Part shown: piece after piece, positions 1-13,348 of the stretch
Layout of the letters: every line of letters starts with the position of its first letter
Numbering within the stretch: the first letter of the stretch is position 1
From: Vitellaria paradoxa
Taxonomy: Eukaryota > Streptophyta > Magnoliopsida > Ericales > Sapotaceae
Length of the DNA stretch: 64,000 bases
Assembly: GCA_019916065.1 (NCBI GenBank)
Contig: CM034238.1
Location: 37,477,375-37,541,374 of the forward strand
Direction: 5' to 3'
The notes under the pieces: model-generated
Told to the model about the DNA's origin: nothing
The model's input: only the letters and a program-made list of their open reading frames with translations
The model's database searches: none
Made by a program: the position numbers and the translations under genes

Positions 1-661
1 GACTTTGATAAATTCTATCGACTTATTAACATTGACACGAACAATAAATATAAATATAAAAAAATAATTTAACAACTATTTTATGAAATTACACATCTTT
101 ATTAAAAATTTTATATAATTAAAATTATGTACTGTCCATAGAAAATATTATATAATCTCGTGCATTTCACAGATCAACACTAGTTAGTGTGATATTTATT
201 TGTTATTCACAATCTTTGCTTTGTAAAGAGAAATTGAGAGTGAAATTTCGACTTTGGAATATCAAATCTGAAAACAATTAAAGTGTCATTTGGTACACTA
301 GTTTTGAGTTTATTTTCTATTTTATGATTTTAAAAGTAAGAAAAACAATTCAAAATGCATTTAGCCACTTGTGTTTAAATATGAAATGTAAAATAACAAA
401 AAGTCGTTATCAGCGTTTTTAACTCATAATAAAGAAAATCTCAAATATAGAAAATATAAATATAAAATCAAATATATTTTCTATTTTCTTTATTTTGAAA
501 TTTTCAAAATATAAAACACATAAATAGAAAATAAAAAAACGAAAAATAGCGATACAAAACAAAAGGAAATGTTTCTATTGATTTACGTTTCTGATTTATT
601 AGATCCTAAAATAAATGCTATTGTACAGTATACAAATCCACTACCTCAATCATTCTGATTC
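1..661. other. AT-rich non-coding DNA with a possible MITE remnant
   Basis: No gene is visible. Between roughly 288 and 590 the ends carry A/T-rich arms (left GTGTCATTTGGTACACTAG, right side rich in AAAATAGAAAATAAAA) that resemble the foldback elements at 36121-36618 and 37565-37875. The resemblance is loose and no target-site duplication was found, so this is only a possible diverged copy. Confidence 0.4.
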
Positions 662-2946
662 TAGGGATGAGACCGGGGCAGATCGGAGGCGGATATGGTA
701 AACTCCAAATCCTCCGTTTACCTCCAAATTTGTCCCGAACTCCAAACAGATATTTTTTTGGACCTCCATCCCCGCTCCAAACGGAGAACGGATATATCCA
801 CGGATATCCAAAACTCCAAACCATTTGTTTACCTCCAAATCTGACCTTAAGTTGTATGTAACCTATTACTACTAAATAATTCATCTCCAAAATCAAAATA
901 ATACATAATATCATCACAATAATAATTTACTAAAGTAATACATAAAATCTCAAAAACCAATATTTTACCAAAATGTCATTTAAAGAACAGATACATAATT
1001 CTAAGGTACATTGTCCTAACTCAAAGTAACAAATACAAAATATGATAATTCATGACATGATTATAAATCCCAATTTCTTAAACCTCCAAAAAGTATCAAT
1101 ACGAAATTTCGAAGTTCCATATCACCTGTGACCCAAAAAAAAATGAGAACAAACCATGTTTAGTTAATAGCTTGATAAATTATTGTAAAAAGAGAGAGAA
1201 GATGAACTCACCCAAATGGAAGGTAACATGATCTCATAGCACAATCAATCATCAATAGTAGTAACAGCAGATATATAATCATCGACATCCACATCCTCAT
1301 TAATTGTTGTCAATTTTTAATATATAATTAAATTGGTGTCATACTTGATAACATATTTTATAAATAATATACATTTTAATAATCTAGTAATATATTTTAA
1401 AAATACTGTAATGATTAAAACATAAGAAAAAACGTGAGTTGTAAATTTTAAAATAAATAAATTTTAAAAGAATTGTAAAAAATAAATAAATATCAAAATG
1501 TTAAAGAACATGACAAAAGTTTGTAGATAAATTTTAATTTATTTTATCTTAATCAAGTAAATTTAAATTTATTTTTATGATCGCTAAAAATATAAATAAA
1601 AATAAAATTTATTTTAGTTTTTAAAATTGTTTTCTTCTATAAGACCTACAAACATAAAAATAAAAGTTGTAAATTTAAATTTCTAATTACTTTTTGTCAC
1701 TATTAACTTTTTACATCAACCTAATTTCAAAATAGAATAACTGATTTTTTTCCTCACTATTCACATATAGAAAAAAAAATAAAACTACCAAAAATTTTTA
1801 AAATCTTTTATAATAACAAATAAGTTTTTAGAATAACATAGAACTATAAATTTTTATTATGATAAGATAACTCATCTGTATAAGTAAATTTTTTTAAAAA
1901 ATTTAAAATGTAATTATTTGCACTTATCAAACTATCTAAGAAAAAATTAATAAGTTGCATTCTCTATAGATTTTTAAAAAAATAATTTCCATTATAAAAA
2001 AATATTGAATGTTTTGTGAAACATTTTAGCTAAGCTATTTCAAAAATCTATTTCTAGCGAACTCTTTTGAATATCAATATTGAAAAGTTTAGAAATATAT
2101 TTTAGCTGAAAATGTTGAAAATTCAGAAGAAATAATAAACTATTCAAAGTTCAAGTAAATAGTTACTTACTGAAACGGTAATCTTTTGTACTAAAAAAAG
2201 GGAAAAAAATAAAATAAAATAGCAAATAAAATATTTTAATTGTTTTATAAATTTGTATCTAGATATTTTTTGAAGTTGTATAAATTAATATAAATTTATA
2301 AAAATTATAGTTTCATAATTCTTGCAGTGAGTAAAAAATTTTAATTTTATATGAATTTATATTTTTGGAGTCCCAAATGTTATACCTTATAAAATTTTAA
2401 ATTTACCTCTTTAAACTTTCGTAATTTTTGCGTATAAAAGAAATAAATTGAACTTTTAAACTTCAATTTGCACAAAAGTAAAAAAAAAAATTAAATTTAT
2501 AATTTATTTCCTAAACACACCCTAATTAATACAAAACAATGACAATTTTTATTTTAAAATTTATTTTATTAATATTCATTTTAATTATAATAATAGTGAA
2601 GTTCAATAAGTTTAGAGTATTATGAATGTGAATATTATTTGTCATGGTATAATAACAATATTGTCATCATAGTTCCAAATGATTCGGGGCTGTTCGGATA
2701 TTTTTCGAAACAAATCGGAACAAATCGGGGCAGATTGGAGCAGATTCGGATTGGATATCAGATTCGGGGCAGATCGGGGCGAGGCAATCTCATCTCCATA
2801 TCCAATCCAATATCCAAATTTTTTTTAAAAATCAAATCCAAATCCGATCCAATCTCCAAAAGAAAATCCAAATTTCACATCTATTCGGATCAAATAACAG
2901 ATCGGATTCGGACGGATCGGCCGAGATGCCCATCCCTATCTGATTC
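654..2946. mobile_element. Non-autonomous hAT-like DNA transposon, element 662-2938
   Basis: The element is bounded by an exact 8-bp duplication TCTGATTC at 654-661 and 2939-2946. Its ends are terminal inverted repeats: left TAGGGATGAGACC, right (reverse complement) TAGGGATGGGCATCTCGG. An 8-bp duplication with TAGGG/CAGGG-type termini is the hAT superfamily signature. Both subterminal zones (about 662-850 and 2680-2938) are much richer in G and C than the interior and carry scattered repeats such as GATCGGGGC and ATCCAAAT, the kind of array a hAT transposase binds. The interior of about 1.8 kb is AT-rich and codes for nothing recognisable, so the element would depend on a transposase made elsewhere. 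Its right end is closely related to the right end of 20346-21084. The short open frames at both ends are by-products of the GC-rich termini. Confidence 0.85.
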
Positions 2947-3587
2947 TTTTGCAACCAATATTGAGGGGGTAAATTTCATAGTATATTTCTTATTTTTTTT
3001 AGAAGTTTAATTTTGTCATGTATTTTTTAAAGACGTTTTATGATTTTTGTTTTTTGGTTGAATATGTGTTTGGAGCACTAAAATGGGTCAAAATTTTTCA
3101 ACTTTTTCAATTTCTTCCAACATTTTTTTACACCAAAAATTTTTAATTGTTACTAACTTTTTTTTTAATTTTTTTCAACTTTACCAACTTTCTCTATTTT
3201 TTAACTTTTATCAACTTTTACTAGTTTTATTCATTTTTTCTAATTTTAATTAATTTTTTACACTTTTCGATAAGGACGCTAAACATTTAATAATTTAAAA
3301 TTGGCCTCTGCTTTACTTTTTTGGGCCAAAAATTTAGCAGGCCCTGAGATTTTGAATTTTTAAATTTTGATGCTCATGATTAGTAGTTTTTTTTTTTCGC
3401 ACATTTTGTTTGTATCCTTTTCACATTTTTTAATTAGTTTATAAACAAATTATTTTTAAATTTTTCTTCGATAATGTTTTATTTTTTGAAATTATTTTTT
3501 CGCACTTATCTACTCGCAAAAAAAAAAAAAAAAAAGCTAAGTGTGGAATTAGCAACTTTTTAATGTCAAAATTTTTTATTTCTAACT
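2947..3587. other. AT-rich non-coding DNA with a T-rich repeat
   Basis: No gene is seen. The stretch 3060-3260 holds many CAACTTTT and CCAACTTT variants. It resembles 6550-6680 and the reverse complement of about 12430-12545, which suggests an old dispersed repeat. An A-run of about 18 bases lies at 3519-3535. Confidence 0.4.
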
Positions 3588-4601
3588 CTAAGGGTCTGTT
3601 TGACAACGCTGTCGTTTTTGTTGTTGTTTTTCTGTTACCGTTTTCGGATTTTTGTTTTCTATTATCGTTTATTTTTTCTGAAATGAAAACTGAAATTGCG
3701 TTTGGAAATGAAAGTTTGTTTATAATTATTAATTTTTATTTTAAAAAATATTTAATTTTATTAGTTTAAAAAAATTAATGAACTTAGTAAAATATATTTT
3801 AATAATTAATTTAATTAATATAATTAATTAAATTAATACAGTAAACTATTTATTAAAATCATTTAATTCAATAAATATAAAATATATTAAATTATACTGT
3901 TTAAAAATAATTTAATAAAATATATTTCATATTAAATAAATAATTAAATTAGATTAATTAGTAAATTAAATTATTTATTTTTAAATTAGTAAATTCATTT
4001 TATTTATTAAAATAATTTAATAAAATATATTTTATATAAATTAAATTAATTAAATCATAAATAATTTAATTATGATTTATTTAAAATAATTTAATAATAA
4101 TTATTAAACTAAATTAAATTAAAAATTAATGTAATTGAATTATTTATTATTAATTTTATATAAATTAATAAATTAATTATGATATTTATTTTTGATAATT
4201 TAGCAATAATTAATTATTAAACTAAATTAATTAATTAATTTAGTTTTATTATTTATTAAAAATAATTTATATTAATTTATATAATTAATTTAATTTATTG
4301 AATTTAATTATATTATTTATTAAAATAACTTATTTTAATAAAATATTTGAATAAAATAATTTATTTTTATGTAATGTAACAAAAATAGATAAAGTTTTAA
4401 AATTTACAAAATATTGGCAATAGAAAAGAAAATTAGAACGAAAACACATTTTTCTGTTTACGTTTTCTATTTATGTTTTTATTTTTTTTAAACAAAAAAA
4501 ACGTAAACAAGTTTATCGAATATTTCTACTGCGAATTTATAAAATTTTAAAAATATAAATAAAAAAATAGAAAATAGAAACGTTACCAAACAGGGCCAAA
4601 G
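3588..4601. mobile_element. Foldback MITE-like element with palindromic AT core
   Basis: Left end GGGTCTGTTTGACAACG and right end (reverse complement) GGCCCTGTTTGGTAACG form imperfect inverted repeats, followed inward by mirror-related TTTTCTATTT tracts. The interior 3770-4370 is almost only A and T, with very dense AATTAATT-type palindromes. Part of the right half (about 4380-4601) is found again in inverted orientation at about 41003-41300 inside the CACTA element, which supports a real mobile family. No clean target-site duplication could be read, so the superfamily is not assigned. Confidence 0.6.
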
Positions 4602-4916
4602 AATCTCTATCTCATGGTCAACTATAATAATTGAATTTCTGGTTTAGGCTGCTATTGAATATTATACAAACCCACATACTTTATTGACTATTTTCGTGCG
4701 AAAATTTTCTTCCCATTAAATGTTGGAAGCTAATTTAACGATTAATTTAATTTAAAAACAAAATGAAATAATTATAGAAATGCTCTAAAAGAATCTTAAT
4801 TAATTATAAATTAAAAATCTTAAATTCCAAACTTGACAATAATTTTTTTCTTTTTCTTTTTTTTTTTTTATCTTTGTTGCGCGTGTAGTAAAAAGAACAT
4901 TATAATAAAAATTAAG

Positions 4917-5283
4917 GGGTAATTGTTTTTTTACTCTTTATATTTAAAGTGAAATTAGTTATACCTTTAAACTTTAAAAACCGATCTTTACATCCCTTAT
5001 TTTGAATTAAAGTGAAAATATTAAAAAATTTATCAACATAACTGTGATTCTAAATAAGTTTAAAACTTGCATATATACTCCATGTACTTTATATTATCTA
5101 CACTTATACTCCCATGATTCTATTTAATTTTAATTGAAAATTTTGTCTTCTCACTTGAAAATCTAACGCTCTTTACAGCTTCACTTTAACCTAAAATACA
5201 ATGGATACAAAGGTAAATTTTTAAAATTCCAGGGTATAAGTGATTTTCACCTTAAGTATATAGAAAAGATAATTATTTCAAAA
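4917..5283. mobile_element. Long-terminal-inverted-repeat MITE
   Basis: About 85 bp at each end are imperfect inverted repeats. The left arm reads GGGTAATTGTTTTTTTACTC, then a run containing AAAGTGAAATTAGTTATACC. The right arm, reverse-complemented, gives ATAATTATCTTTTCTATATA, then AAGGTGAAAATCACTTATACC. Long arms with little internal sequence suit a Mutator-type or foldback MITE. Ends are approximate and no duplication was confirmed. Confidence 0.5.
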
Positions 5284-7087
5284 ATCAATTTTGAGAGGTA
5301 GAATTAGATCTAGAATTATTTTTAAAAAATAGTTATTTTGGCCAAAAACTTTAATTTTCCGTTTCTACAACTTTATTAGAAAGGGGAAAAACAACTGTAT
5401 TTTTTATTTTTTATTTTTATTATTCCAAAAATGTGTAATTACCAGGATTAGACTTACAAGGAAGTAGTGGGGTTGTTGGTTAGGGAAACATTACAATGTG
5501 GCATTTGCTTTTTAATGGGTAGCCGCTGTTTTGATTAGTTTGAGGTCTTACTTTGATGCTCTATATATTATATAGAAGGATAAAAGTCAAAACAATTTAG
5601 AAAAGGAAAAACTAATAACAAATAACAAGGTTATTAATTAATAATTAGTATCGAATTAAAGAATTTAATTAAAACTGTTGTTTGTATAATTTTTTTTTAC
5701 ATAATGTGACACATTATATTTTATAATTTAATAAACTATAAAAAATAATAATTATATAATACTCATCATATTTTTAAAATCTATTTATGTAAATAATTTT
5801 CATGCTGTTAAGTTTCATGTTTCAAAATGAACTTTAAATAATAGTATCAATTTTTTGTAAAAAGAAAGTGATTGGTCGAATAATTTTCAGGCAACCCCAT
5901 CTTCCTTTCTACTCTTTATCCATTTATTTATTTATTTTTTAAGTCAAAATATCTAAATTAACAGAAATACATTAGTTGCAATAAATTTAAGTAAACGAGA
6001 TAATTATTTAAATATTAAATTTTTAATTACAAAATAACAACATCTATAGGGGCATTAATCTGGAACGCCAAAGGGGAAAAAAGTTAGAAAAAACGTATTT
6101 ATCAATCGTTTTTTTGGACTTTGAAAGGAAATTCAAAATTCTGACAAGACTTGTTTAAATATGAGTTTAAAGACTCATTTGCATGATTTTCATATGCTCT
6201 GCCGACCTTTTTCTGATAGAATTCATTCGAAAAGATTGACGGCCTGTTCGGTGGCACCAAAGTCAAGAACTTTAACTAATTTTTGTACTTTTCCTCCGAT
6301 CAAATTTCTACATGTAGTTACCTTATGTCACATCTTTCTATTTTAATGTACTTTTTGACTAAATTTTTATTAACTAAACAATCCCTAACTGATCTGTTTA
6401 AATGGTTTTCATGAACTAAAGTTAATAAGTATGTACGAAATATGAAAATACTTAGAAAGTTGATAAATTTATAAAAGTTTAAAAAAGTTTTGAAAATTAT
6501 ATTTAATGGTCCTATACTTTGTCTTTGGAGTCTCAAATAGGGTAAAAAAATAAAAAAAAAATTTCCAACTTTTATTATACTAGGAATCTCTAACTTTTAT
6601 CGATTTTTTCTATTTTATTAATTTTTATTTTTTCTTTTACTTTACTTTTATTTTTTCAACTTTTTATATTTTTCAAAATAATTTAAAATTTAATTATTTT
6701 TTTATTTTTTATCTCCTTCATTAAAATTTGACAACCCAACCTAAGTTTATAGTAATTTTGATCATTTTTTCAAAATCCCCCGTCTAAATTAGTTATCTTT
6801 TTTAAGTTTTTGGGGGCTGAATTAAGTATGATGTTGCCCCGTGATCAACCATCTAATTTATTAAATTAAAATTTAATAATTTTAATGAATTTACATATTT
6901 TTTTAATTATTAAAATTATTTATATAAATTTAAACTGCACGTAGATAACAACACAAGTTTCATTTGGAATAATAAAAAAATTTTAAAAAATGATGAAAAA
7001 TATTAAAAAATTTTTAAAAATTATTTATTTTTTATTTTACTATATAAATTACAGACCAATAATTTATCTTATTTTAATCTCGTTTTA
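5284..7087. other. AT-rich non-coding DNA
   Basis: No gene, RNA gene or clear element is seen. The part 6540-6700 repeats the T-rich motif of 3060-3260. At about 7088 the sequence passes abruptly into the duplicated segment. Confidence 0.5.
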
Positions 7088-7250
7088 CATGGCTACCCCA
7101 ATAGCCACACAGCTCCAGATTCTACACTACGGCTTTATTTCTATTCAGTTCAGCCATTTTTAGGAATACTCTTATTTCAAACTCAAGGTGATTTACCATC
7201 TTGAGTTTGAGGCAGAGTGTTAAAATATTCTGTAGTAGGTTATGATATAT
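7088..7250 (+). mobile_element. Copia-like remnant: 3' internal end, polypurine tract and LTR start
   Basis: TTGAGTTTGAGGCAGAG resembles a Copia polypurine tract and is followed at 7218 by TGTTAAAATATTCTG, a typical LTR start. The fuller versions with the primer-binding site lie at 23058-23951 and 50661-51550. Here the left part was cut off at the duplication boundary. Confidence 0.55.
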
Positions 7251-7254
7251 TATG

Positions 7255-8100
7255 GATAAATTACGCCTACACTCCTTGAACATTATGCTAATTACACATA
7301 GACCCTTAAAATTTAAACCTTACACTTAGAACCCTCTTATTTCCAAATATTGTAATACCTAAGTCCATTCGTTGATGTTCCCCGTTAACCGATTTGAATT
7401 GCATTTTGTAAAACGACAAAAATGCCCCTAGCCATCAATAACACTCATCTACTCTCTCTTTCTCTCTTTGTCATAGTTTTCCTTATTATTAAAATGGTTT
7501 ATTTATTAAAATATTTTATTAAATTATTTTAGTTTTATTAAATCTAATAATATTTATTATTAAATTAAGTTATAATGATAGATTTATTAAAATTTAATTA
7601 TTATTAAAAATTAATATTTATAACATTAAATTAATTAATTTAAATATATTGTATTAAATTAATATTCAAATAAGTTTTAAATATATTTTATGAATTCCAT
7701 TAATTTAAGATAATTAATTTTTTTAATTTTTAATATTTAATTATTTATATATATATTTTTCTTCGATCAGACTTAATTTTAGTGGAGAACATTTTTGAAA
7801 AAAATTAATAATTTTTAAATTTTATCCTATCATGATCAAAACAATATTTATAAATTACAAAATTAAAACTATAAAAATTAAAAATTAAAAGGTGCGGTTT
7901 CCAACTGATTTTGTCAGAATTTAAAAAAAAAAGTGATCTGACATTTGTACAAAAAATACACAAAACTCTAAAAGTTTGAAAATCCTCCACTAAAATTTTA
8001 ACACGTGTGCTTTTTATATAATTTTAATAATTTATATCAAATCAAACATAAATATTTAATACTCATTACACAATAATTCCAAAACTTACTTTTGGAAACT
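7255..8100. other. Non-coding repeat-derived DNA
   Basis: Begins with GGATAAATTACGCCTACACT, a sequence type often found as a terminus of plant Mutator-like or foldback elements, here without a recognisable partner end. It is followed by AT-rich palindromic sequence (7490-7770). It is repeated at about 23990-24790 and 51588-52400. No gene is seen. Confidence 0.35.
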
Positions 8101-8311
8101 TTTGGTAATGGTTGGAGCTCCAAACGAACTACATAGTCTAGTTGGGAAATACATTAAACCAGCTCACACAAACTTTTGCCAGAAATTTTGCCGTGTACAC
8201 ATACACACACAGGCATGCATCTTTGTCAGAAATGATAAGGACGTTGGTCCATTTCTTTGTCTTGTTCTTTGCTTCTTTTCTTTTCTTTTCTATGTTCTGT
8301 TTTATTTACTT

Positions 8312-8337
8312 TATTATTATTATTATTATTATTGTTT
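8312..8337 (+). repeat. Trinucleotide microsatellite (ATT)n
   Basis: A run of ATT/TTA units lies in a T-rich stretch. The same tract is longer in copies 2 (about 25034-25072) and 3 (about 52637-52675), so it has expanded or contracted since the duplication. The short open frames across it are tyrosine/isoleucine/leucine runs and not a credible protein. Confidence 0.9.
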
Positions 8338-8888
8338 GTATTATTCCCAAAGAAAAGTCTAAAAAAGAGGAACGCAATTCTCCATTCACCGGGTCAGAGG
8401 CGTTTCACTTTCACAAGTTGCAGTTCCTCAGCCTTACTACTTGCTTTTTAGAGCTTTTTTAGTAATAAAATATTAAAATTGGTCAATTTTACTAATACGA
8501 TATTAATAGTTTAAAACTTATGAATTTACTATAATTAGTGAAATAAATATATGACTAACAGCACTTAGGATTAGCTGAGTAGCTCGTGATTTTACTTTTC
8601 ACAGAAACCACACAAATTCGATTTATTGACTCAATTGTAAAGGACAGTGTATCTGTTATTTCAGAAGAGAGGTTGAAGAGTATTTTAAAAAAATAAAAGA
8701 GTTTTTCACCAAAATTATAAGTCATTAATTTTTAAGTTTCACTAATACCTCTAATTTATCTATATAATGATATAGGTATAATAAAATTCAAGTCAATCCA
8801 CAATCCCATATGGTTTCAAATTCGGAAGATGGGTAAATTCAAATATTTTATGACAACTTCTAGGTCAAACAAGAATTCGGTCAAAAAG

Positions 8889-8909
8889 AGAGAGAGAGAG
8901 AGAGAGACT
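8889..8909 (+). repeat. Dinucleotide microsatellite (GA)n
   Basis: A GA run that is longer in copy 2 (25619-25654) and intermediate in copy 3 (53226-53246). Confidence 0.9.
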
Positions 8910-11900
8910 AAAAATATTTCAATTCCAATACAAACCCAAATTATGGGAATGAAATCTATTTGGAGATTGAAGCCTAATTATCTTGTGAGACCACAAAGAT
9001 AATCTGCCAACAGGATTGTTTTTTAAAAGAAAAAAAAATTAAATGAGCCCTAAATAGAATAAATAGCTATTAATGAAACAAAATTAGTCCAACATAAAAG
9101 GCCCAAATAATAAATAGGGCCAGTTATTAACTAGGCCTTTAAAAAAGCGTGGTCATCCAAATACTTGGAAGCTAGGCTAAAATTATATAACTCAATAAAA
9201 TTAGGGTCCAATGGTTACGAAAAATAAATAAATAAAAAATTTGTTACCACGATCATTATGTCAAATTACCGAGAATACACAATTAAAATTTGTTTCGAGG
9301 CAATATTTTGTTGGAACGAAAATTTTAACCCTAAGTTTGAATTTTTAAAATTAACTAAATAATAAATTTGAATATCTTATTAGCAGGAAAGAATCATCAC
9401 ACACCACAAATAGCTCCTAATTCAAATAATACAACCAAAATATCTAAATTTGTAATTAAAAAATCATTAACCTAGTCCAAATGGAATTCGATTCTCAAAT
9501 TCTGATGATGCACCTAAAGATTTAGAGACTCAGATACATGGTTATCCAAAACCCTCTAAAAATAAACAAAACTGCTATGAAGAAAAGAATGAATGAAGCA
9601 ACGCAAAAATAGAGGGATCAATTGAGGGAAAAAAGAAAGAAATAATAAAGGGGAGAGAGAGGTAAAAAAAGAAAAAAGTTTCAAACACTCTAAAAACTTG
9701 AAACTTGAAGATTTTGCAACAACATTCGAATATGGCTATAGATAGAAGGTTCCATATAAGAATGATGTAAAATTTATTCTTTTTTTTTTTTTTTTTGTAA
9801 CCTAAAGTCTTCATACTCTGAATTTTTTAATAAAAGTCTTAAAATTTCTCTTAAATTCTCTACATATATATACATCCTTAATTTTTGTATTATTTTCATT
9901 TCTTTATTAATTGGAGCAATAAATTAGAAACAAAATCCGTTAAGAAAATATTCAACAGTATTGTGGAATAGTGATAATTTGTGAATATGAGTTTAATGAA
10001 AACTTCAATTCCTTCCTAAAAAGAAATTTGCGTAAACAACAAATATTATTTTATCAAGCAACCAAGCAGCTCTAAACATGAGTTAGATTTTAAATAAGGT
10101 ACATTGATTAATCACATAAAATGATAAATTATAACTGATAAAATGTGATTAATCAATGATTAAATAGAGTAAATAATGATTATTCCCTAATTTATAATAC
10201 ATCTTGTTCACAAATGAGAAAAGGCTAAGTGCATGGCAATTGTCTGAAAAGCACGGAAGAAGGAAAAGGAGTTACAAGGACCCGTCGGACAGCTATTTGG
10301 AGGGTGTCTCATTTGCATGAACCTTCACATAACAGAATGTTGAGTGGGAAAAAAAAATAGAAAAAATCTTCCAAGTGTTGCACTTCCCTTCGAACGCTAG
10401 TCCAGAGGGTGCCTTGTTTGCGAAACCATTTGAAAGATGGAAAGTCAGGACCAAAAATCATGAAAAGGAAATGGATAAGTAAAGTCTTCCCTTTAGATGG
10501 CTGCTTTGGAGGGCATTTTGTTCAGAGGCAAGTTCGTATGACAGAAAGTGAGCTAAGTTTCAAGTGATTAAAAGAACTTCAGTGTGGACTTACCCTTCAA
10601 GGGGCTTCGAGATGGTGCTACTGTGCAGATAGTAAAACTTGTAAATTTTTACAGACTTCAAATTATATCAATTTTGTAGTTATTCTGCCATTCATGAAAA
10701 TAGTTTCGCAACTAGAAGATGTGAGGGTTTTCATATTTTTATAAAATATATGTAATTTCCTTAGACTTGATGATTACTTTTCATATTTTTAATTTAGTTT
10801 TTTAGTAAGAATTTGGGTTAGTATTTGTTGATTTCCTTCTATGTTTGAAGGATTTAGAGTTCAAGAATTGGTTTTAATTTGCAAATTAGAATTTATCCTA
10901 TTTCAACATGTGCTTCATTATGGTCAGTCTTGTTTCTCTTACTATGCATAGATAAATTTTCATTACCCATTCTCAATATATGAAGTGCTGTAGTTAGGAT
11001 ATAATTCAAAATTTTCCACCATGGATTGCAGTTTAAAACCTTAAAGAAGAAAGTAAGAAATTTATAATCATTCTTGATATTTTATGGGTTAGAAATCATG
11101 GAAACGTAGTTACAATCCCACTTTTGTGTGTCTGGTTTCTAACCCTTACATACAAAATACTCGATCCAATGGCATGATTCACAAAATTGAAAGAAAAAAT
11201 AAAATCATAATTTATTCTCAATATTTGTAATCACTTTAAAAGAAAAACTATTCGATCCATCTACACCAAGTTATAATTGGATTGACTTATAAAGTAAGAA
11301 AACTTGAATAATAATCTTAACGAAAGCTTCCAGCTTTCTGTAATCACACGCACAGTAAAAAACATTAGTTTATGAACCTCCTGGAGAATCTCTTTTTGTA
11401 ATTAATTTGTATATGGGGGTATGCCCCTAAGATGATGTAAGTATTTCCCAATGAATCCAAATTATACTTAATTACCAAAAAAAAAACTTAACGAAATCTT
11501 AGATTGAATTGAGTTGAGTTTTCTTCCATTACTTTGATGAACTTAAAAAAAAAAAGAAAAAAAGAAAAGAAAAACTCACAACCCAATTTACAAACAACAA
11601 ATTTCTCTTAGTGAATCTTAGAGTTTCATTTTAATTTTCTTGTAAAAAATTTTCAAAAGATTCTCATTTCCTTAAGTTCGACCCCAGATTCTCACCAAGT
11701 TATATTCCAAATTAGCTCTCGTGCACTTGTGAGGTTTTGTTTTTCCACTATTTTGCAGGAACAGAATTCAAAAGCAGTCACACACATTAAGTTCAAATTC
11801 AACTCGTTAAAATCATGAATTAAGACTATTTGATTCTATAAAATCAACAATTCTTGGTCTAACTTGGACATCCACACCTTTCATTTACCCTCTCTTATTA

Positions 11901-11921
11901 GAGAGGACCAAGTCTTAGTGC
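8910..11921. other. Non-coding part of the alpha block
   Basis: Apart from the three degenerate repeats, no gene is seen. Copy 2 lacks about 165 bp that are present here (about 10750-10910) and in copy 3. Copies 2 and 3 both carry an extra stretch of about 60 bp (28440-28498; about 56200-56258) that copy 1 lacks. Confidence 0.5.
10284..10532 (+). repeat. Three degenerate repeats spaced about 104 bp apart
   Basis: Related cores lie at 10284-10323, 10388-10427 and 10489-10532. Each carries a (C/A)GA(C/T)GGCT-like start, then a GGAGGG/AGAGGG centre and a TTGTTTGC/TTTGCATG end. The stretch is less AT-rich than its surroundings and is kept in copies 2 (about 27025-27300) and 3 (about 54620-54890). 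No open frame runs through it. It could be a decayed tandem array or part of an unrecognised element. Confidence 0.45.
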
Positions 11922-12377
11922 CTATTTAGTAGGGCTGGAAACAAGCTGAGATGAGTACAGCTCAATCTATTTATGCCAAGTTCAAACTCGAACTCAAGTT
12001 AATTTGAACTTTTATATAGGGTCGATTTTGACTCAATAAAAAATAATTTAGGTTCGAGATCCGTTTGTAAATAATTCGATTAAATCAAAACGACGTTGAT
12101 TTATTCTAAAATATAATAAATAAAATATTATAAAAAATATAATAAAGTTTTATTAAAAATATTAAATATTATAAAATATATATAATATTTTATTGAGTCG
12201 ACTCATGACCTTCCGAGTCGATCTTTTCTATACTCAAACTCAAGCTCAAGCTTAAGCTCAAATATAAATAAGTTACGAATCAAGTTCGATTCAAGCTTCT
12301 TTTAGTAACAATTCGAACTCGAGCCAAATTCAAATAGCTCACAAATAACTCAATTCATTTCAACCCCTACTATTTAG
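11922..12377. mobile_element. Small non-autonomous hAT-like element, alpha copy 1 (11930-12369)
   Basis: An exact 8-bp duplication CTATTTAG flanks the element at 11922-11929 and 12370-12377. Termini are TAGGGCTGGAAA and, reverse-complemented, TAGGGGTTGAAA. The ends contain repeated CTCGAACTCGAG-like motifs and a mirrored copy, with an AT-rich middle. It has no coding capacity. It is present at the same site in all three duplicate copies, so it inserted before the duplication. Confidence 0.8.
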
Positions 12378-12632
12378 AAAGCCAAATTTTGGTAAAAATT
12401 AAATAAACAAATAAATAAATTTTGGATTGTTTAGTGTGTTTCTCAAAAAATATATAAAAATTAGTAAAAGTTAAAACAATTAGAGAAAGTTAGAGAATGT
12501 TAAAAATACTTGGAAAATTTTATGTAAAAAAATGACTAAAAACGAATTAGAGATTTTTGACTAAATTTAATCGTCCAAACCCACACTTGCTCCCTTAATG
12601 AATGATGGCACTTGAAATTCTTGATTACCTTT

Positions 12633-13291
12633 GGACTATGAATATGTTTGATTTGGGAGATTGGATAATGAAATATAAGTAATACCATGGGATAATCGAT
12701 GTAATTTGATATAGCATAGGATTGATTTTGTATGTGAGATTATTTTTTTTAGTATTTGATTGATGAGATACAAAATGAGATAAAATATATTATTTGACAT
12801 AAAATATAATAGCAAATAATTTTGAAACTTTAGATTTTAGTGAGAAGCAAACGTGGAGGTAGGCGATATGTAATACCACTACTCCTAGGCTGTGTTTATT
12901 TGTCGGTGTTTGTTTGTCGAGTATTTCTTTTGGAGGATTGGATTGTGTTTAACCAAGTTAACTATAGTTCTGTGTTTGATTCGTAGTATTAGAATTTCGG
13001 ACTACACTATTTATCCCCTAAAATGGGAGATAAGTAATACCATGGGGTGGTGATATTACGTATCCTTAACCGTCGGATTTGTTTTCCACAAAAATATAAA
13101 TGTTCAAATTATTTCCTGTCACATTTTATATCAAATTATATTTTTATTTCACTTTATATTCTATCAATTAAATATTAAAAGAATAATCTCACATAAAAAA
13201 TTTATCTTATACTATATCTAATTTCACATATTATTGATAGTATTTTTTATACCCATTATCCAATCCCCAAATCAAGCATTGCCAATAAGCC
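12633..13291. mobile_element. MITE-like foldback element, alpha copy 1
   Basis: The left arm TTTGATTTGGGAGATTGGAT followed by AATGAAATATAAGTAATAC matches the reverse complement of the right arm (about 13230-13280, containing ATTATCCAATCCCCAAATCA). The interior holds a second set of related motifs (ATAAGTAATACCATGGGG), suggesting nesting or internal duplication. The flanking duplication is not clear, so the ends are approximate. It is shared by copies 2 and 3. Confidence 0.55.
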
Positions 13292-13348
13292 TTAGAAAAT
13301 GATGAAAGTGTTATTGGGTTAATGAACTTGGGAGGCAATGGTGCCACC

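Noticed and set aside
2639..3010. 123-residue open frame at the right end of the hAT-like element
   Set aside because: It follows the repeated GATCGGGGC-type subterminal motifs and has no transposase motif; it is open by composition.
8102..8462. Open frames starting MVMVGAPNELHSLV, seen in all three alpha blocks (also 24820-25185, 52425-52796)
   Set aside because: They run across the ATT microsatellite and a T-rich tract, the frame after the microsatellite differs between copies, and there is no recognisable domain. Conservation is explained by the recent duplication.
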